A DNA stretch of 64,000 nucleotides, taken from the NCBI GenBank assembly GCA_036429605.1, contig CM071589.1, positions 2,480,001 through 2,544,000 on the forward strand. The letters are read 5' to 3'. Of this stretch, positions 22,106 to 34,482 are shown piece after piece. The notes beneath the pieces were generated by a model. It did no database searches and was not told where the DNA came from. It saw only the letters and a list, made by a program, of their open reading frames with translations. The position numbers were made by a program, and so were the translations under genes. Positions within the stretch are counted from its first letter, which is position 1. Every line of letters begins with the position of its first letter. The DNA is from Cladobotryum mycophilum (lineage: Eukaryota; Ascomycota; Sordariomycetes; Hypocreales; Hypocreaceae).

Positions 22106-25100
22106 CTAGTACAAATCCACCTCACTCACAAGAAGCCCTGGCTCCGCCGCAAACTCCAGTATCAACCGCCTATAGCTCTCGGCAAACTCCTCTGCCTCGG
22201 CCTCGCCAAACATGTCCTTGCGCAAGAAGATGTGGTGGGCGCACTCGCCGCCCGACTCGTCAATGGTGTCGAGGTAGACGTCGTAGGGCACGTTGAGGTC
22301 GAACCCCATCATGACTAGCTGGTTGTTCTGGCCGAACTGCATGGTCTCGCGCTGGCCGGTGCGGTAGTCGACAAGGACTTGGACGGGAGGCGCGCAGTTT
22401 GAAGCGCGCTGGATGTTGAGCCTGGGAGAAAGAAAGTATTAGTTGTGACTCTGTGTGTATAGGAGCTGAGTCTGGGGTCAAGGCAAGAAGAAGAAACTTA
22501 CTCTTTCACAAGCGTTGGGTAGGGTATCTTTGAATTAGCAAGAGCTGCGTATGTCTTGTCTCGCGCGGCTTCTAGCAAATGCTCAAACTTGGTAGACGTG
22601 CTACTAAGAAGACGCACGAGAACGAGGTTGTAGAGACAGCCGATGACATCCATATCTTCGGCATCGTGGCTTCTCCCGCTTTCTGCCACCGCCATGGTGA
22701 CATCTTCTTCGCCGCCGGCGGTATAGCGCAGCAAGAGGGCACGCAGGACCGCCAGGTAGAAATGGAACGGCGTGGCCCGGAGGCGACGACACAGCGCGGC
22801 GATTTGCTTCTTCGTCTCCGCGCCGATCCTGCAGCTGCCTCGTATGTTCTCGTAGGCCTTCAGCGTCGGTCTCTCATCCACTATCGCCAGCGTGAGGAGA
22901 GGGAGCGGAGGAGGAGGCGTGGCAAACTCCTTTCGCCAGTACTGCAGCTCGGCCTCAAACTTGCCCGCGGCGAGGTCTGCGTGGCGCTGCTCCGAGGCTT
23001 CTGCAAATTGCCTCACCTGCCGCCTCGTGTGAGGGTTGGTGTAGTGAAATGCGAGCCATTTCAAGAAAGTCTGGAGCGAGGTTGCGTCCATGACAAGGGG
23101 ATGTACGCCGACGATGAGAAAGCCCTCCTTTGCTGGGTTGGTGAGCAATATGAGGCGTACCGTCTCACCACGTGCCACATCGTATACATGCCCTTTCTGT
23201 AAAGACATGGCCATCGTCGCCACCTCCGATTCGTCCTGGATGGGCTGTTGTTCAAGTCGCAGGACGCTACTCTGTAAGATGTGCTGCATCTGTCTCCCGT
23301 CCTGGTCGAAAAATGCGGTCCGCAGGATCTCGTGTTGCTCGCCCACAGCTCGCACAGCCTGTCGCAGTCTCTCCGGATCTATTGTCCCCGTGATGCGGGC
23401 CCACGCGGTGTGATTGAGACCTATCCTGTCTTCTAGGAAAAGCCCCGAGGGATAAAATCTCGCCTGGGTAAAAGATACCGGGACTGACTTTAGGATGACA
23501 GGTAGGCTGGAGTCTGTGATAGTAGTAGCAGTAGCAGTAGTAGTTGGCAAATCTTTGACAGACTCATATGATGTTGTGACGGAAGAGGTCTCCTCACTCG
23601 GATCAGAAAGACTATCGGGACCTCTACTCGGACTACCATCGGCCACCCCATTGCTGGTGGCAGATGCCTGGGAGCGGGTTTCCTCCTCTGCCTCGAAATT
23701 TGGAATGAGCCGCGAGGGGATGGTCTCTGATGCCGTGTCGACAAGCTCGCCAACCGACACACCATTCAGGATTTTGAGAACGGGGACCTTGACCTCTAGA
23801 GTCGTCATGAACCACTCGCGGATTTCGACTGCCGTAAGGGAGTCGATGCCCATCTGATCGAACCTCATGGCCGCGAGCTCGGCTTTGCTCATCTTGCCGG
23901 TATCGAGATGGAAGTGCGAGGCCAGCTTGCGAGTGAAGGCGTCCCATACGATGTCATAGATTTGTTCTCGGCTCTGCGCATTTTCGAGCTGCGCCTTGAC
24001 TGGAACATTGGCTCGGGCGCTGGATGTTGCCAGATCATCGGCTCCCCCTTCTTGGCCTATGACAAAATGACTCATGCGAGGCCACGACTCCCACACAGGC
24101 TGCTGCTCTTCTCGCTGGCTGATTCTGCGCACGCCTGACACAATCTCGATCGGACCAGTAGATCCAGGACGTCCCGCAAGAACGGCCTCTCCGAAGAGTT
24201 GATGGAACTCTCGTTCGGATGTGCGGACATACCCTCCGGTCTGTAGCGTCGTCTCACCCATGACCGAGCCCTCTGCCATCCGTGTAATGTAGCCCACTCC
24301 AAAAATGGCACCGATATCTATGATGGACGCTGCAAGGCCCTGCCGCCTGCGTTTCTCAGCAAGACTGGCCATGAACGTGTTGGCTGCCCCATAGTTTGCC
24401 TGCCCATGGTTTCCAACCACTGAGGACGCCGACGAGAAGAACACGAAGAAGTCTAACGTGTTTTCTTGGAAGAGGCTGTTCAGGTAAATGCTTCCCTCCA
24501 CCTTGGGTCTCGTGACTGTCAATAGTTGATCTAGTGTCATGTCCTGGATCGCCGTATCCTGGAGGACCATTACTCCCTGCGCAACGCCTGCTATGGGGGG
24601 CATACTGGAGCAAATCTCGGCATGAAGGGTAATTATTTGGTCTCGTTGAGTTACGTCACTAGTTAAAGAGGATCAGTTAGCTAAAAATATGATGATTCTT
24701 CATCGTGAAGGGAGTACTAACCACGCTGAAATCTTGACGTGAGCCCCCTTTGCCTTCATCTCATCCAACCAAGCCGTCTCAACATTGGGCTTCCGACTGG
24801 TGATGACAAAATACCGGGCTCCGCGCTGCACCATCCACTCGCACAGTGATAGACCGAGCCCACCAGTGAGTCCGACAAGCCAGTACGTTTTGTTACTGGG
24901 AAATGTCACTTGAGAATCGACAGGTCGCACATTAATGGGGACCCCGGAGCTTGTGGTCCAGTCAAGGACGCTGAAGGGTCCCTGTTGATCACGATCTCTG
25001 GCAAGCTCATTGATAGAAATGGTGGGAATCCTCTCCCATCTTGATTCGTTAGGGTTCGCCAGCGCTGCGGAAGCTCTCGCCACAGCTTTTGCAAGGCGGT

Positions 25101-28100
25101 TTTGCACCCTTTTCAGTTGTGATGCTGTAGGACTCCAAGCCTTTTTGCTAAACAACGACTCAAGGTTATCCTTTTGACAGTAAGCCGGAATTGCGGAGGC
25201 AATGCGGTGTCCGATTGAATCAATCCCCGTGTGAAATGACATGTCAATGAAAGCTGAGAAGTCATCATTTGCAAGACGTGCTATGGCCTGATCTGAAATA
25301 GCCGGATGGATGACTAACAAGTTAGGATCCAGCATTCCTAAAGCATCGGCTTCCGTGGTTGCAAGCGTGACCTGCACACGTAGAGATGTCGCTACTTCAA
25401 CCAAGATGGCGGCGAATTCGGAACTGGATTCGTAGACCAGCACCCTGTCGTCTTCGGACAGCCCCCTCAACGCAATGGATGCAAGTAGGTAGTGGGCTGT
25501 CAGCCACAGAAGTCGGGCTTCAGATTTTGGTGACGATACCCTGACAGGTAGCGAAAGCCCCTTCTGGGTGCGTACAAGAGAATGATTTGTCGATGATAGA
25601 GCCACCACCATATCCCCGGAAAGACTGTCCTTGCCAAGAACGAGAAACATGCAGCCGAATTCAGCAGCACGCACAGGTGAGACGAGGGAATGGGTGGTTT
25701 GCAGCTGAATGCCCTCATCATCTGCACCCTGACCGCAAAACGGCGGTTTCAACTCGATATCCCACCCCGAGCCCGACATGGATACGCTAATGTCCTGAGA
25801 ACTGGGCTGCGCTAGACCGCGGATGTCTCGATGATTCGAATTGTAACGATCGTTCATCTCTTTGTTCATCATGAGGCGAGGAATCAGAGAGCGACCTGCC
25901 TTGTCGATTACCAGCTCGTTCTCGATGGCGAAGTGGATATTGTCTCGCTGCCGCCATTGAAAGACAGCTTTGTGCCGTAAGAGAGCCTCTGCGATGACGC
26001 AGTGGTCTATCCTGCAAGCGTCTTCGATATCCAGCAGCAGGTAGTCTAGGGCGGGATTGTCGCGCGCCGAGGCTCGCACCAAGCCAAGTATCATATTCGC
26101 ATAGGGATTGTCTGCACGCCGACCCTGGCTGACCCAAACAAAGGTTTCTGCGTGGAGAAGCATCTTCTTCAACGCGTCCCATTTCGAACCGTTGAGCCGG
26201 GCGAAGACGGATACGTCTAGATCTGCTAAACTTAGGACGACAGTCCTCTGTGAAACCTCGACGTCAAGGAAATCTGGCAATGAGCGAGTGGTTCTGATAC
26301 TAGCGCAATATGGTGTAAGAATAGCTGAGAGCTGTTCAATAACTTTGGTCGTTTTAGAGGTGCTTCCACCCAAGATGACGAGATCCTGGATCAATGTTTC
26401 CCGGGTTGATGTTGGCAAAGGAAGAGAAAGGGGGTCGCGTAGAAAAGCAATCTTATCATCCATAGCTTGAGAGACAAAGACACAAAGGGGACCTGCGCTC
26501 TCCTCCCTTGGAGTGCTGGAATCAACCCCTGAGAACCCCGTGGTGCGCAATAAAGTATCCCACTCGGCGGGTGTGACGGCCGGTGACACAGTTCCCCTCT
26601 CTGAAGCACCGAGCCACCAATTTGAAAATGCGCCAAAGATGACACCAAAGAAAGGGCCAATGGATGGTAATAGCTCGAGCATGACGAGGTAGCCACCAGG
26701 CTTAAGTAGTAGCCGTGCGTTACGCAAGACTTCTTCAAGATTGGGCTTGGTGTGGAGGGCGAGAGATGCCACCACTAGGTCATAAGATGCCTCAGAGAAG
26801 CCTTGCTTCCGTGGGTCTGTCAACAGATCCAATGGCTTGGATATCATCTTGTGCTTGTGCATCTCAAGCCAATCTTGTGTTAGATCAAGGGAGTCAGGGG
26901 TACGACCAGTGACGGTATACGAGGCAAATTTGGAACCAATATCCTGCAAGATTGCCTTGGTTGTAGCATCCGTTTCTGTGTCAGTCTCGAGGATGTGCAT
27001 ATGAGGATTTCGATGCACCAACTGCTTCACTACCTGAGCCAAATGTGTCGTGAAAGCAGATATTCCAGAACCGTTCGCATACCATTCCCCTATTAAGTTG
27101 GCTCGCTGAGCGATATCCACAGCCGATTTCTCACCCTTGACAATTGCAACCAGATTCTCGCCCAGTTCAGAGAGGAGTTTGACGTCAATGGTATCCGCAA
27201 AACGCGCACCGACAAGTTCCGGGGTGTCCTGCTCCCACTCGCCGGCATGCGAGAGTGAAAAGTCAGTATGTGATGCGAATTTGAATAAGTTCTTGTACGG
27301 CCCCTCAGTCCTTACTGGGTGATTCATCGGTATCTCTTGCTCGAGAACACGCAAGTAGAACCCCGCAACCCTTTCAAGGAGGACTGCTAGCTCGGGATGG
27401 ACCGGAGCCCCAGGATCGTCGCCGGTAATCCGAGCATCTGGGTGTGCGGTATCCCATACGACGTGAGAAAAGACTTCTCTATCATCCCGGGCCGTCTGCT
27501 GGGAAAACGGAACACATTCCAACTCCTGAATCTGAATCATAGCATGGTCAAGGTTGCCGGGATAGATGTCAACGTCACAGACCATTTTCGAATGTGGGAA
27601 CTCTAGAGTATGAGCCGAGTCAAATTCCAGGGCCGTCTGCCTGTCTTTCTCCCTACTACAAAGGTTCGGGTTGACGGTGAGGCGTCGGATCCTTCTAGGA
27701 ATATGCATGGTCCTTTGGGCTCCGTCCTCAGGCGCCGCGTACGTCAAGAACATGGATTGCTATGAGCATCAGTTAACGGGGAGATTATCAGCTGGTCGAG
27801 AGAAAGAGGGACTTACCAAGGCAGCATCCAGTACGGCAGGATGAATCAGGTGGCTCGATTGCTCGATTTTGGAGACGAAGCCTGTTGCGAAACCGAGCTT
27901 TCTTTCTATCCTGTCCAGTGCTGCAAACTGACCTGCGTATTGGTAGTCAAGCACGGATAATGACTCGTAAAACCTCTCTCCCTTGACAGGTACGAGATTT
28001 GGCCGTCGCGGGGGCCGAGCAGGAAGACTAGTGTCGGATGGCTCACCCAAGTAAATTCGTAATCGACCACTGGCCTTGAGCTCCAGCGCGTCGGCATCTT

Positions 28101-31100
28101 TCCCAGATACTGCATGGTACTTGAATTCCGCTTCGATTGCATTCTTGTCACGTCTTGAGATGTTTGTGAGGGAAAGAATGATCTCAACGCTCAAATCATG
28201 AGGGTCGAACACCAGGGCTGAGTCGATCTCAACGTCGAGAACCTCGATCAACTTGACGGAAGCGTCTCTACACACCATCAGTGCGGCTTCCAGAACACTA
28301 ACGAGGTAGCCAGTAGCCGGAAAGACAACCACATTCTGCAGTCGGTGGCCCTCAAGCCACTGCACTTCAGAGAGGCGTAATATGTGGCGCCATCGCATGT
28401 CCTGTTCGGTGCTGTCAGGGGTCAAGTGGCCCAATAATTCGTGCACTGGGCCCGGCCGCATGCGCACCGCCCTGGCGTATCGAGATTCATGCCAGTACTC
28501 GTTATCGTGGTCCCAGCTGTAAGTCGGAAGGCCCTTGGCAAATTTAGAGGGCCAGCTGCTGGTCACGAAACGGTTGTAGCTCTGTAGGTTGACAGCCCCT
28601 TTCTCAAGATGCGTCCAGGCGTACCCAAGACCGTCAGCGAAAGATGAAATAGCCGAAGCGCCACGATTCAAAAGGCCGGTATACGGAACATTTCGAGTTA
28701 TTCGGTCTTGTAGAGTTTGGAGGGCAGGCCCCTTGAGAGCCGGGTGAGGGCCTAATTCGATGGCCAAGTCGAATGAACCTACAGAGGCACAAGCACTATC
28801 TACGGCCTGCATAAAAAGCACCGGATTGACCATGTTCTTGTCCCAGTAGGGTCCCTTTAACAGATCACGCTTCTCCACCTTGGATCCGTAAACGCTCGAG
28901 AACCAAAGAGCTCGGCCACCAGAGCTGATCTGTATATCCAAGGCTGCGAGAGATTCGAGATACCTGCTCGAACATGCGTTCATGTGGTGGGAATGGTAAG
29001 CCTTATCTACCCTCAGAAGCCTCACAAACTTTTTCTCGTCTTGAAAAATCACCATTAATTCATCAATGGCTTCCTGATCCCCCGAAAGGGTCACACTGGT
29101 TGCCGAATTAACCGCAGCTAAGCAAGCGCGGCCCTCGAACTCTGGGTAATCTAGGAGGTCCTGGGCATCTTCGGCAGATGTTCCGACAGCCATCATCGCA
29201 CCTTTCCCCCCTTGGAACCCTGCGAGAGCCCAGAGTGCAGGCCGCGGTAATAAGCGATGCATATGGCGTCTTCGGCCGAGATGAACCCTGCTGCATAGGC
29301 TGCCGCAATCTCGCCGGACGAGTGGCCGACAACAGCCGTAAATTCGATGCCTGCAGCGCGTACAAGATCGACCTGGAGAATCTGGATTGCTGTGCAGAGG
29401 GGCTGGGAGAGGGCGGCCTCTGAAATTCGTGAGCAAGAGGAGTCTTTCTGCAATTCTTCTATAAGTGACCATGCAGGACGATCAGAGTCTGGAAGTTGAT
29501 CAAGTCGGCTCTGCAGTTTCTCTAACATGCATCTTGGGGCATTGGATGTGGTGATTAGATCCAAGCCCATTTGAGCCCATTGAGCCCCTTGCCCCGTAAA
29601 TACCCCCAAGATTCTAGGCTTCCGTCCCTCTATTGTTTGATGCACAGCTCTTACTCCAACACGTTTCTCAGCATCCGCTCGAGAAGTCTCAAGCTTTGCC
29701 TCAAGCTTTGCGCAAAGCTCCTCGGTAGTAGATGCACCGACCGCCGTAGCCACTGAAAGACGCGTTCGCCGAGAATCAAGCGTGTGAGCAATATCTCTAA
29801 GATCATGGGCGGTCTTACTTTCACGTAGGAACTTGCTAAATCCCGCCAGGTACGATCTAAGTGACGTCTCTGAGGAGGCGGAGAACACAAAGGGAGTGAA
29901 TACGTTTGGTTTTGACTGGTTGGGGGTGGGTTTGGACTGTAGGAGTTTGTTGGACGGAGTGTAGCTCTCAAGAATGGCGTGAGCATTGGTACCCCCAAAA
30001 CCGAAGCTATCATAATGAAAGTGTCAGAGTAAAGCAGCATTCCCCTCAAGATTATGCCCCCCATCTCACCTGTTCACGCTTGCCCGGCGAGGACTGCCCT
30101 TGGGCACGGCGGGCCATGGCGTAAGGGATGTTGGAATGTGTAGATTATTATAGAAAGGCTCGATTTGCGGATTAAGACGATTGAATAGTAGATTTGGCGG
30201 AATTATGGCTTTCCTAAGAGCAAGTGATGCTTTTAAAAGCCCAGCAATACCAGCTGTTCCTTCAGTATGTCCAATGACAGTCTTGATACTGCCGACCAGG
30301 AGAGGTTCAGGTGATCTCTCTCCATGAGGGAAAAAGGCAGTACTGATGGCCTCTGCTTCAATTGGATCACCAGCAGGTGTACCTGTGCCGTGTGCTTCGA
30401 AGAACTGCGGGTGATGCGCAGGATCTGTCAAATCCAAACCAGCCCGCGCATAGCAGTCTCGAATGAGCTGTGCCTGTGCAGATGCGCTTGGCCTACGAAA
30501 AGTCAAAGTAAGCAGTTTGAAAGACGATCATCATGTGCGCGCATCTAGGTTCATACTTACATGGTTTGCCCAGGTGTTTTACCATCCTGGTTCACCGCTG
30601 TCTCACGGATGATGCATTCGATGTGATCTCCGTCTTCTTCCGCCGCTTCACGGGTTTTGAGTATGACAGCAGCAACGCCTTCTCCTCTTGCGTAGCCGTT
30701 GGCACCGGCATCCCACATGCGTGATCGACCCTCTGGCGAGAGCATTTGCAAGTTGGACTCTGCAATAAAGGTGCCCACGTCAAAGATGAGATTGGAACCC
30801 GCCACGACGGCTACGCGCGAGTGACCTGACCGCAACTGCTGGACGGCATGGTGAAGGGCTACAAGACTAGAGCTACACGCCGTGTCAATGGTCATGGACG
30901 GGCCATGCCACCCAAATGTGTAGCTTATACGATTTGACAACATTGTTCGAGACGTTCCAGTCGCGTGGTATGTGCCCAGATTCTCATGATCTCTATACAT
31001 GAGTAGCTCATAGTCGTTCACCATCTGACCAGCGTAGACAGCCGTATCGGACCCTCTCAACCCATCGATAGTCTGCCCGCTGGTCTCGAGTGCCTCATAG

Positions 31101-31405
31101 ACAGTCTCGAGGAGCAAGCGGATCTGTGGGTCCAGCACATTTGCTTCAGCGGGACTGATGCCAAAGAAGGCAGCGTCGAAGCGCCGCGTTGCTCCATCCT
31201 CCGCTAAAAGATAGGCCTCTTTGACGTTCACATGGCCGTGATACTGCCCATTCTTATGATAATATCCCTTCAAGGCCGGGACCTGGCCTGCGACGCATCT
31301 TGGATTGCGGAGCAGATCCCAGAGCTTGGACGGCGAAGTGGCATTCCCGGGGAAGCGACATCCAGAACCTATAATGGCAATCTGCTGGCCTTGGGCGACA
31401 TTCAT
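22106..31405 (-). CDS. Highly reducing polyketide synthase, KS-AT-DH-MT-psiER-KR-ACP-C (one frame break in AT)
   Basis: Iterative type I PKS of the LovB/PKS-NRPS-derived class. Six exons: 31405-30561, 30492-30070, 30006-27817, 27759-24722, 24658-22502 and 22421-22106, about 2989 residues. KS (about 8-430): active Cys177 in DTACSSSL, His in EAHGTGTPAGDP and in IGHTEG. AT: GHSSGEIAAAYAAG. DH: catalytic His in WLEGHRLQNVVVFPATGY (usual Gly is Asn) and HPAVLDAAL. MT (motif near 1408): the SAM motif reads ILETDTETDATT, without the expected glycines. The ER region lacks the NADPH glycine motif. KR (from about 2120): LTGGLG and SSASSVVGNHGQANYGAAN, intact. ACP: MGIDSL near 2436. C-terminal C domain: HPLVMDA near 2687 instead of HHxxxDG. 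There is no adenylation or release domain. A one-base deficit in the C6/G6 run at 29206-29211 breaks the AT frame; one extra base makes the total length divisible by three. Confidence 0.94.
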
Positions 31406-33174
31406 GGTGAAAGGATCCTGATCCTCGAAGTGAGTGTTCCTGGATGCATAAGGAAGTCACCTAGGTAGGGAGGTATTATTTGACAAACAAACAAAAAAAT
31501 CGGTAGCACTAGCTATGCGACGCTATCGTCAGTGGTGCAGATGAGACAAATGGCTAGGAGATAGTACGGTCATATTGAATGAAATGGATATGGAGGAGTG
31601 GGTAATAATGGAATCCAACATCTTTTTCTCAACATGGGTTCATGGGCTGAAGGGTTGGGAACCTGGAACAGGCAACTGGAGGTAATGGCGTAGCGTTGCA
31701 GCACTTGGGACGAACGGGACGACGACACGCTGAGGACCTTGCATACCTAGACGGCCAGAGACTAGGGGAGGTGATCAGCCATGACCAATCTTGGAAGGGA
31801 ACCTCCAGCCAGGGCCACAAGATGATGACTCCACGCGCCGCCGCCAAATCCATCAACCGAACTAGGCCCGTGCCGCCCTGGCAAGCATGGGAGAGCTGGA
31901 GACTGGACTAGACGGACTGATTCTGCTCGTGTTTATCGTTTTTTATTCTTAGCGAATCCACGATGGATCCATGGATGTTTAAACCAAACAACCCCCGACT
32001 CTCTCTCCCTCTCTCCGTTATCAGGCGGGCAAACTACTACAAGAATGGTGAGATTTGCAATCTGATCCAAACACTCCCCCATCCCCGTCCCCATCCAATT
32101 ACTTTCCTACATGCTGCTTTTTTCTTCTCAACTCCAAAAAGACCAACTGCCGCGTTGCCGGCATGCTTCTAGGGCTAGCTTCTTCATGGCCCCACGAATA
32201 AGCCACCACCCTACGGTTCGGAGGATTAACAAGCCCGCAACACCACCACCACCACCACCACCACCAAGAACACGGCGGCTATTTTACATGCAGAACATGA
32301 TTGGCTCTGATTCAGTGTGCATCATCGACCGTGTAGGATGATGTAGATTAATTTGTGGCGATAGACTGTGGCAGAGCTCACGCCTTATCAATCCATTTAT
32401 AAGATTCAGGGGTGGGAGACGGGGGAGCAATTGTCGTCAACGTGTGTGAATACCTACCTAGTATGTTCGCATCAAGTCTGCCATCCTTGGTGAACTTAAT
32501 ATTCCCCGAAGTTGTATTGGTGGTGGCATTCGTTTTCGCTATAGGTAGAGTGTCTCTCAACTCCACCCCTGCCTCCCCCCACCCAACCTCCTCCGCCCGT
32601 GGAACCAGTTACCTAAGTATGGAAAGGGTCACAATGCATTGGTATGAGAAATTACAAGTATTACGTAGCGTAGCCATCTGATGTTTCTAGAAAGTCCAAG
32701 TTGTGTTCAGCGTGTCTCCATCCATGCATGAGTGTCTCACCCCACAACGTGCTCACACTCACACGCCAGAGTCTAGTCCAGACTACTGTCAACCTGCAGC
32801 CGGCCAACCTTGCCCGAATAGGACACATGCTCCATATCATTCCTGCAGAAACTGGTCAGGAAGGCATTCCTTCTCCCTCTTGGCCGCAGGTTGGTCGGCG
32901 GGGTTAACTGGTCGATCGGGCCAAAGATGGTCGCATCAGTGCAGCAGAGCAATCAGGCTGCCAGTACGCAACCATTCCATCGCCTGCAAGTTTGAGACTT
33001 ATTGTAGACACTGGTCAGACAGATCAGCCAATATGAAATGCAGCCCAAGTCCCCAGCTTTCGCGCGGAGTCGCTACTTAGGGGGAGCGTTTGCTTCTCCA
33101 AAATTCCAAGGTTGTTCGTCTCATCGAATCGAGTTGATGTCGCCGGCCGACGCAGCGGCAAGAACACAGCAAAG
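31406..33174. promoter_or_regulatory. Divergent promoter region PKS / rhodopsin-like gene
   Basis: About 1.8 kb between divergently transcribed cluster genes, the largest gap inside the cluster and the expected site of regulator binding. A CACCTAGGTAGG-like inverted element lies at 31458-31470. A (CAC)n tract is at about 32240-32263. Open frames are short, overlap on both strands and have no recognisable domain. I could not assign a specific operator. Confidence 0.45.
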
Positions 33175-34482
33175 ATGACCTTCAAATTGTACAACAATTC
33201 GACGCAGCTGTCGCAGTTCGTCGTGCTGCTCGTATTTACGCCCTTGGGTATCCTGATAACATGTCTTCGATTTGTCGCAACCCGCCGCAGCGCGCGCAAA
33301 ATTGGCATGGAGGACTGGCTTGCTGCGATTGCCACTTTATTCTTCGTCCTCACCAACCTGAGTGGTTTGATGGGTATGTTGGCTTGCTGTCACCACTCAT
33401 TTCATGTACCTTGTTGCTAATACGCTTTGCTCAGCCATCAGCATCCTTAATGGACGCCAGCTTAGCGAAGAGGTCATCGAGAGTCCATTAGACTATAAAC
33501 ACATGCGCAGTGTATGTATTCATCACCCTACTCTCTCCCCCCATCTTCATAGGAGACTCACGCCAAGGGGCAGTGGGACATGGCCGGCCTGTACTTTTAC
33601 TTTGCGCACACGCTCTTCGTCAAACTCAGCGTCCTTTCTCTATACCGTCGCATCTTCGGCATCAACCGCGTTTACTTGATCTGGATCTACATCTTGGGCA
33701 GTGCGCAGACGATACTGTTCGTCGTCTTTTGCATCTTCCAAGCTCTGCAGTGCAGGCCATTCGGAAGATACTTTGACCTCTCGGTGCCAGGGACTTGCAA
33801 GGATGAAGGGACAATTATTCTCGGGGGCGAGACGCCCAATTCGCTCGTCGATTTCGCCATGGTGATTCTTGCCATGGAAATGATCCGACATCTGCAGCTA
33901 TCTTCAGCTGTGAAATGGAGGCTTAGAGTACTTTTCGGCCTGGGTTTCCTGTTAGTATTTTCCCCTCTTACAATCCGAGGACATTATACTAACTGCCTTG
34001 CGTGTTCAAGTGCTGGAACTATAGGCTTCATCAAGATCGCCATCACATATTCCTCGAGCGCCCTTTGTAAGCTTCGCCCACCCACCCCTACATGTTGCAA
34101 ATGCGATTGCTAACTCTCTCCCCTTTTACCAGACGCCCTCAGCATGGTCGCTCTCTGGACCTGCGTGCAGATGTTCGTCTCCCTCCTCTGCTGCTGCCTG
34201 CCCGTATTCCACATCTTCCTACCGAAAACTGTCGCTCTCTGGAATCGAATCTACGCAAGTTTGAGGCAGGGTTCTCGAAGTCGGACGTCGGGGCGCTCAG
34301 CCAATTCCATGTACAAGCAATCCGATATTCCAAAGCAGCTGGATGACGACAACAGTATCAAGGGCCTCTCCGAGCCCGAAGCGACACATCAAAGCCAGAT
34401 TTATGCTCTAAGCAACCTGCCTAACGTGGGGAGGCATTCAGAATCGCCTGGCCTACACGATCAACGTTTAAATGCCGTCTAG
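33175..34482 (+). CDS. Fungal rhodopsin-like seven-helix integral membrane protein
   Basis: Five exons, 33175-33373, 33435-33511, 33553-33950, 34011-34066 and 34133-34482, code 359 residues. The pattern matches the fungal rhodopsin-domain family of integral membrane proteins (formerly a DUF; distinct from opsins). Helix 1 is FVVLLVFTPLGILITCLRF, followed by the family-typical charged turn RRSARKIGMEDWLAAIATL. A middle segment reads WDMAGLYFYFAHTLFVKLSV with LYRRIFG after it, and a Cys-bearing loop follows (QALQCRPFGRYF and GTCKDEG). The last helices are in FIKIAITYSSSALYALSMVA and SLLCCCLPVFHIF. The C-terminal 90 residues are polar and probably cytosolic. Function is unknown; members are frequent in secondary-metabolite clusters. 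It sits between the PKS and the P450 in the cluster. Confidence 0.88.

Noticed and set aside
22579..23202. 207-residue plus-strand ORF inside the PKS
   Set aside because: Complement of PKS exon 5 (C domain), with no recognisable domain of its own.
26955..27010. Repeat-induced point mutation as the cause of the degenerate MT motif
   Set aside because: The changes from the consensus are G to A on the coding strand but mostly not in the CpA context preferred by RIP, and the surrounding exon shows no RIP-like AT skew.
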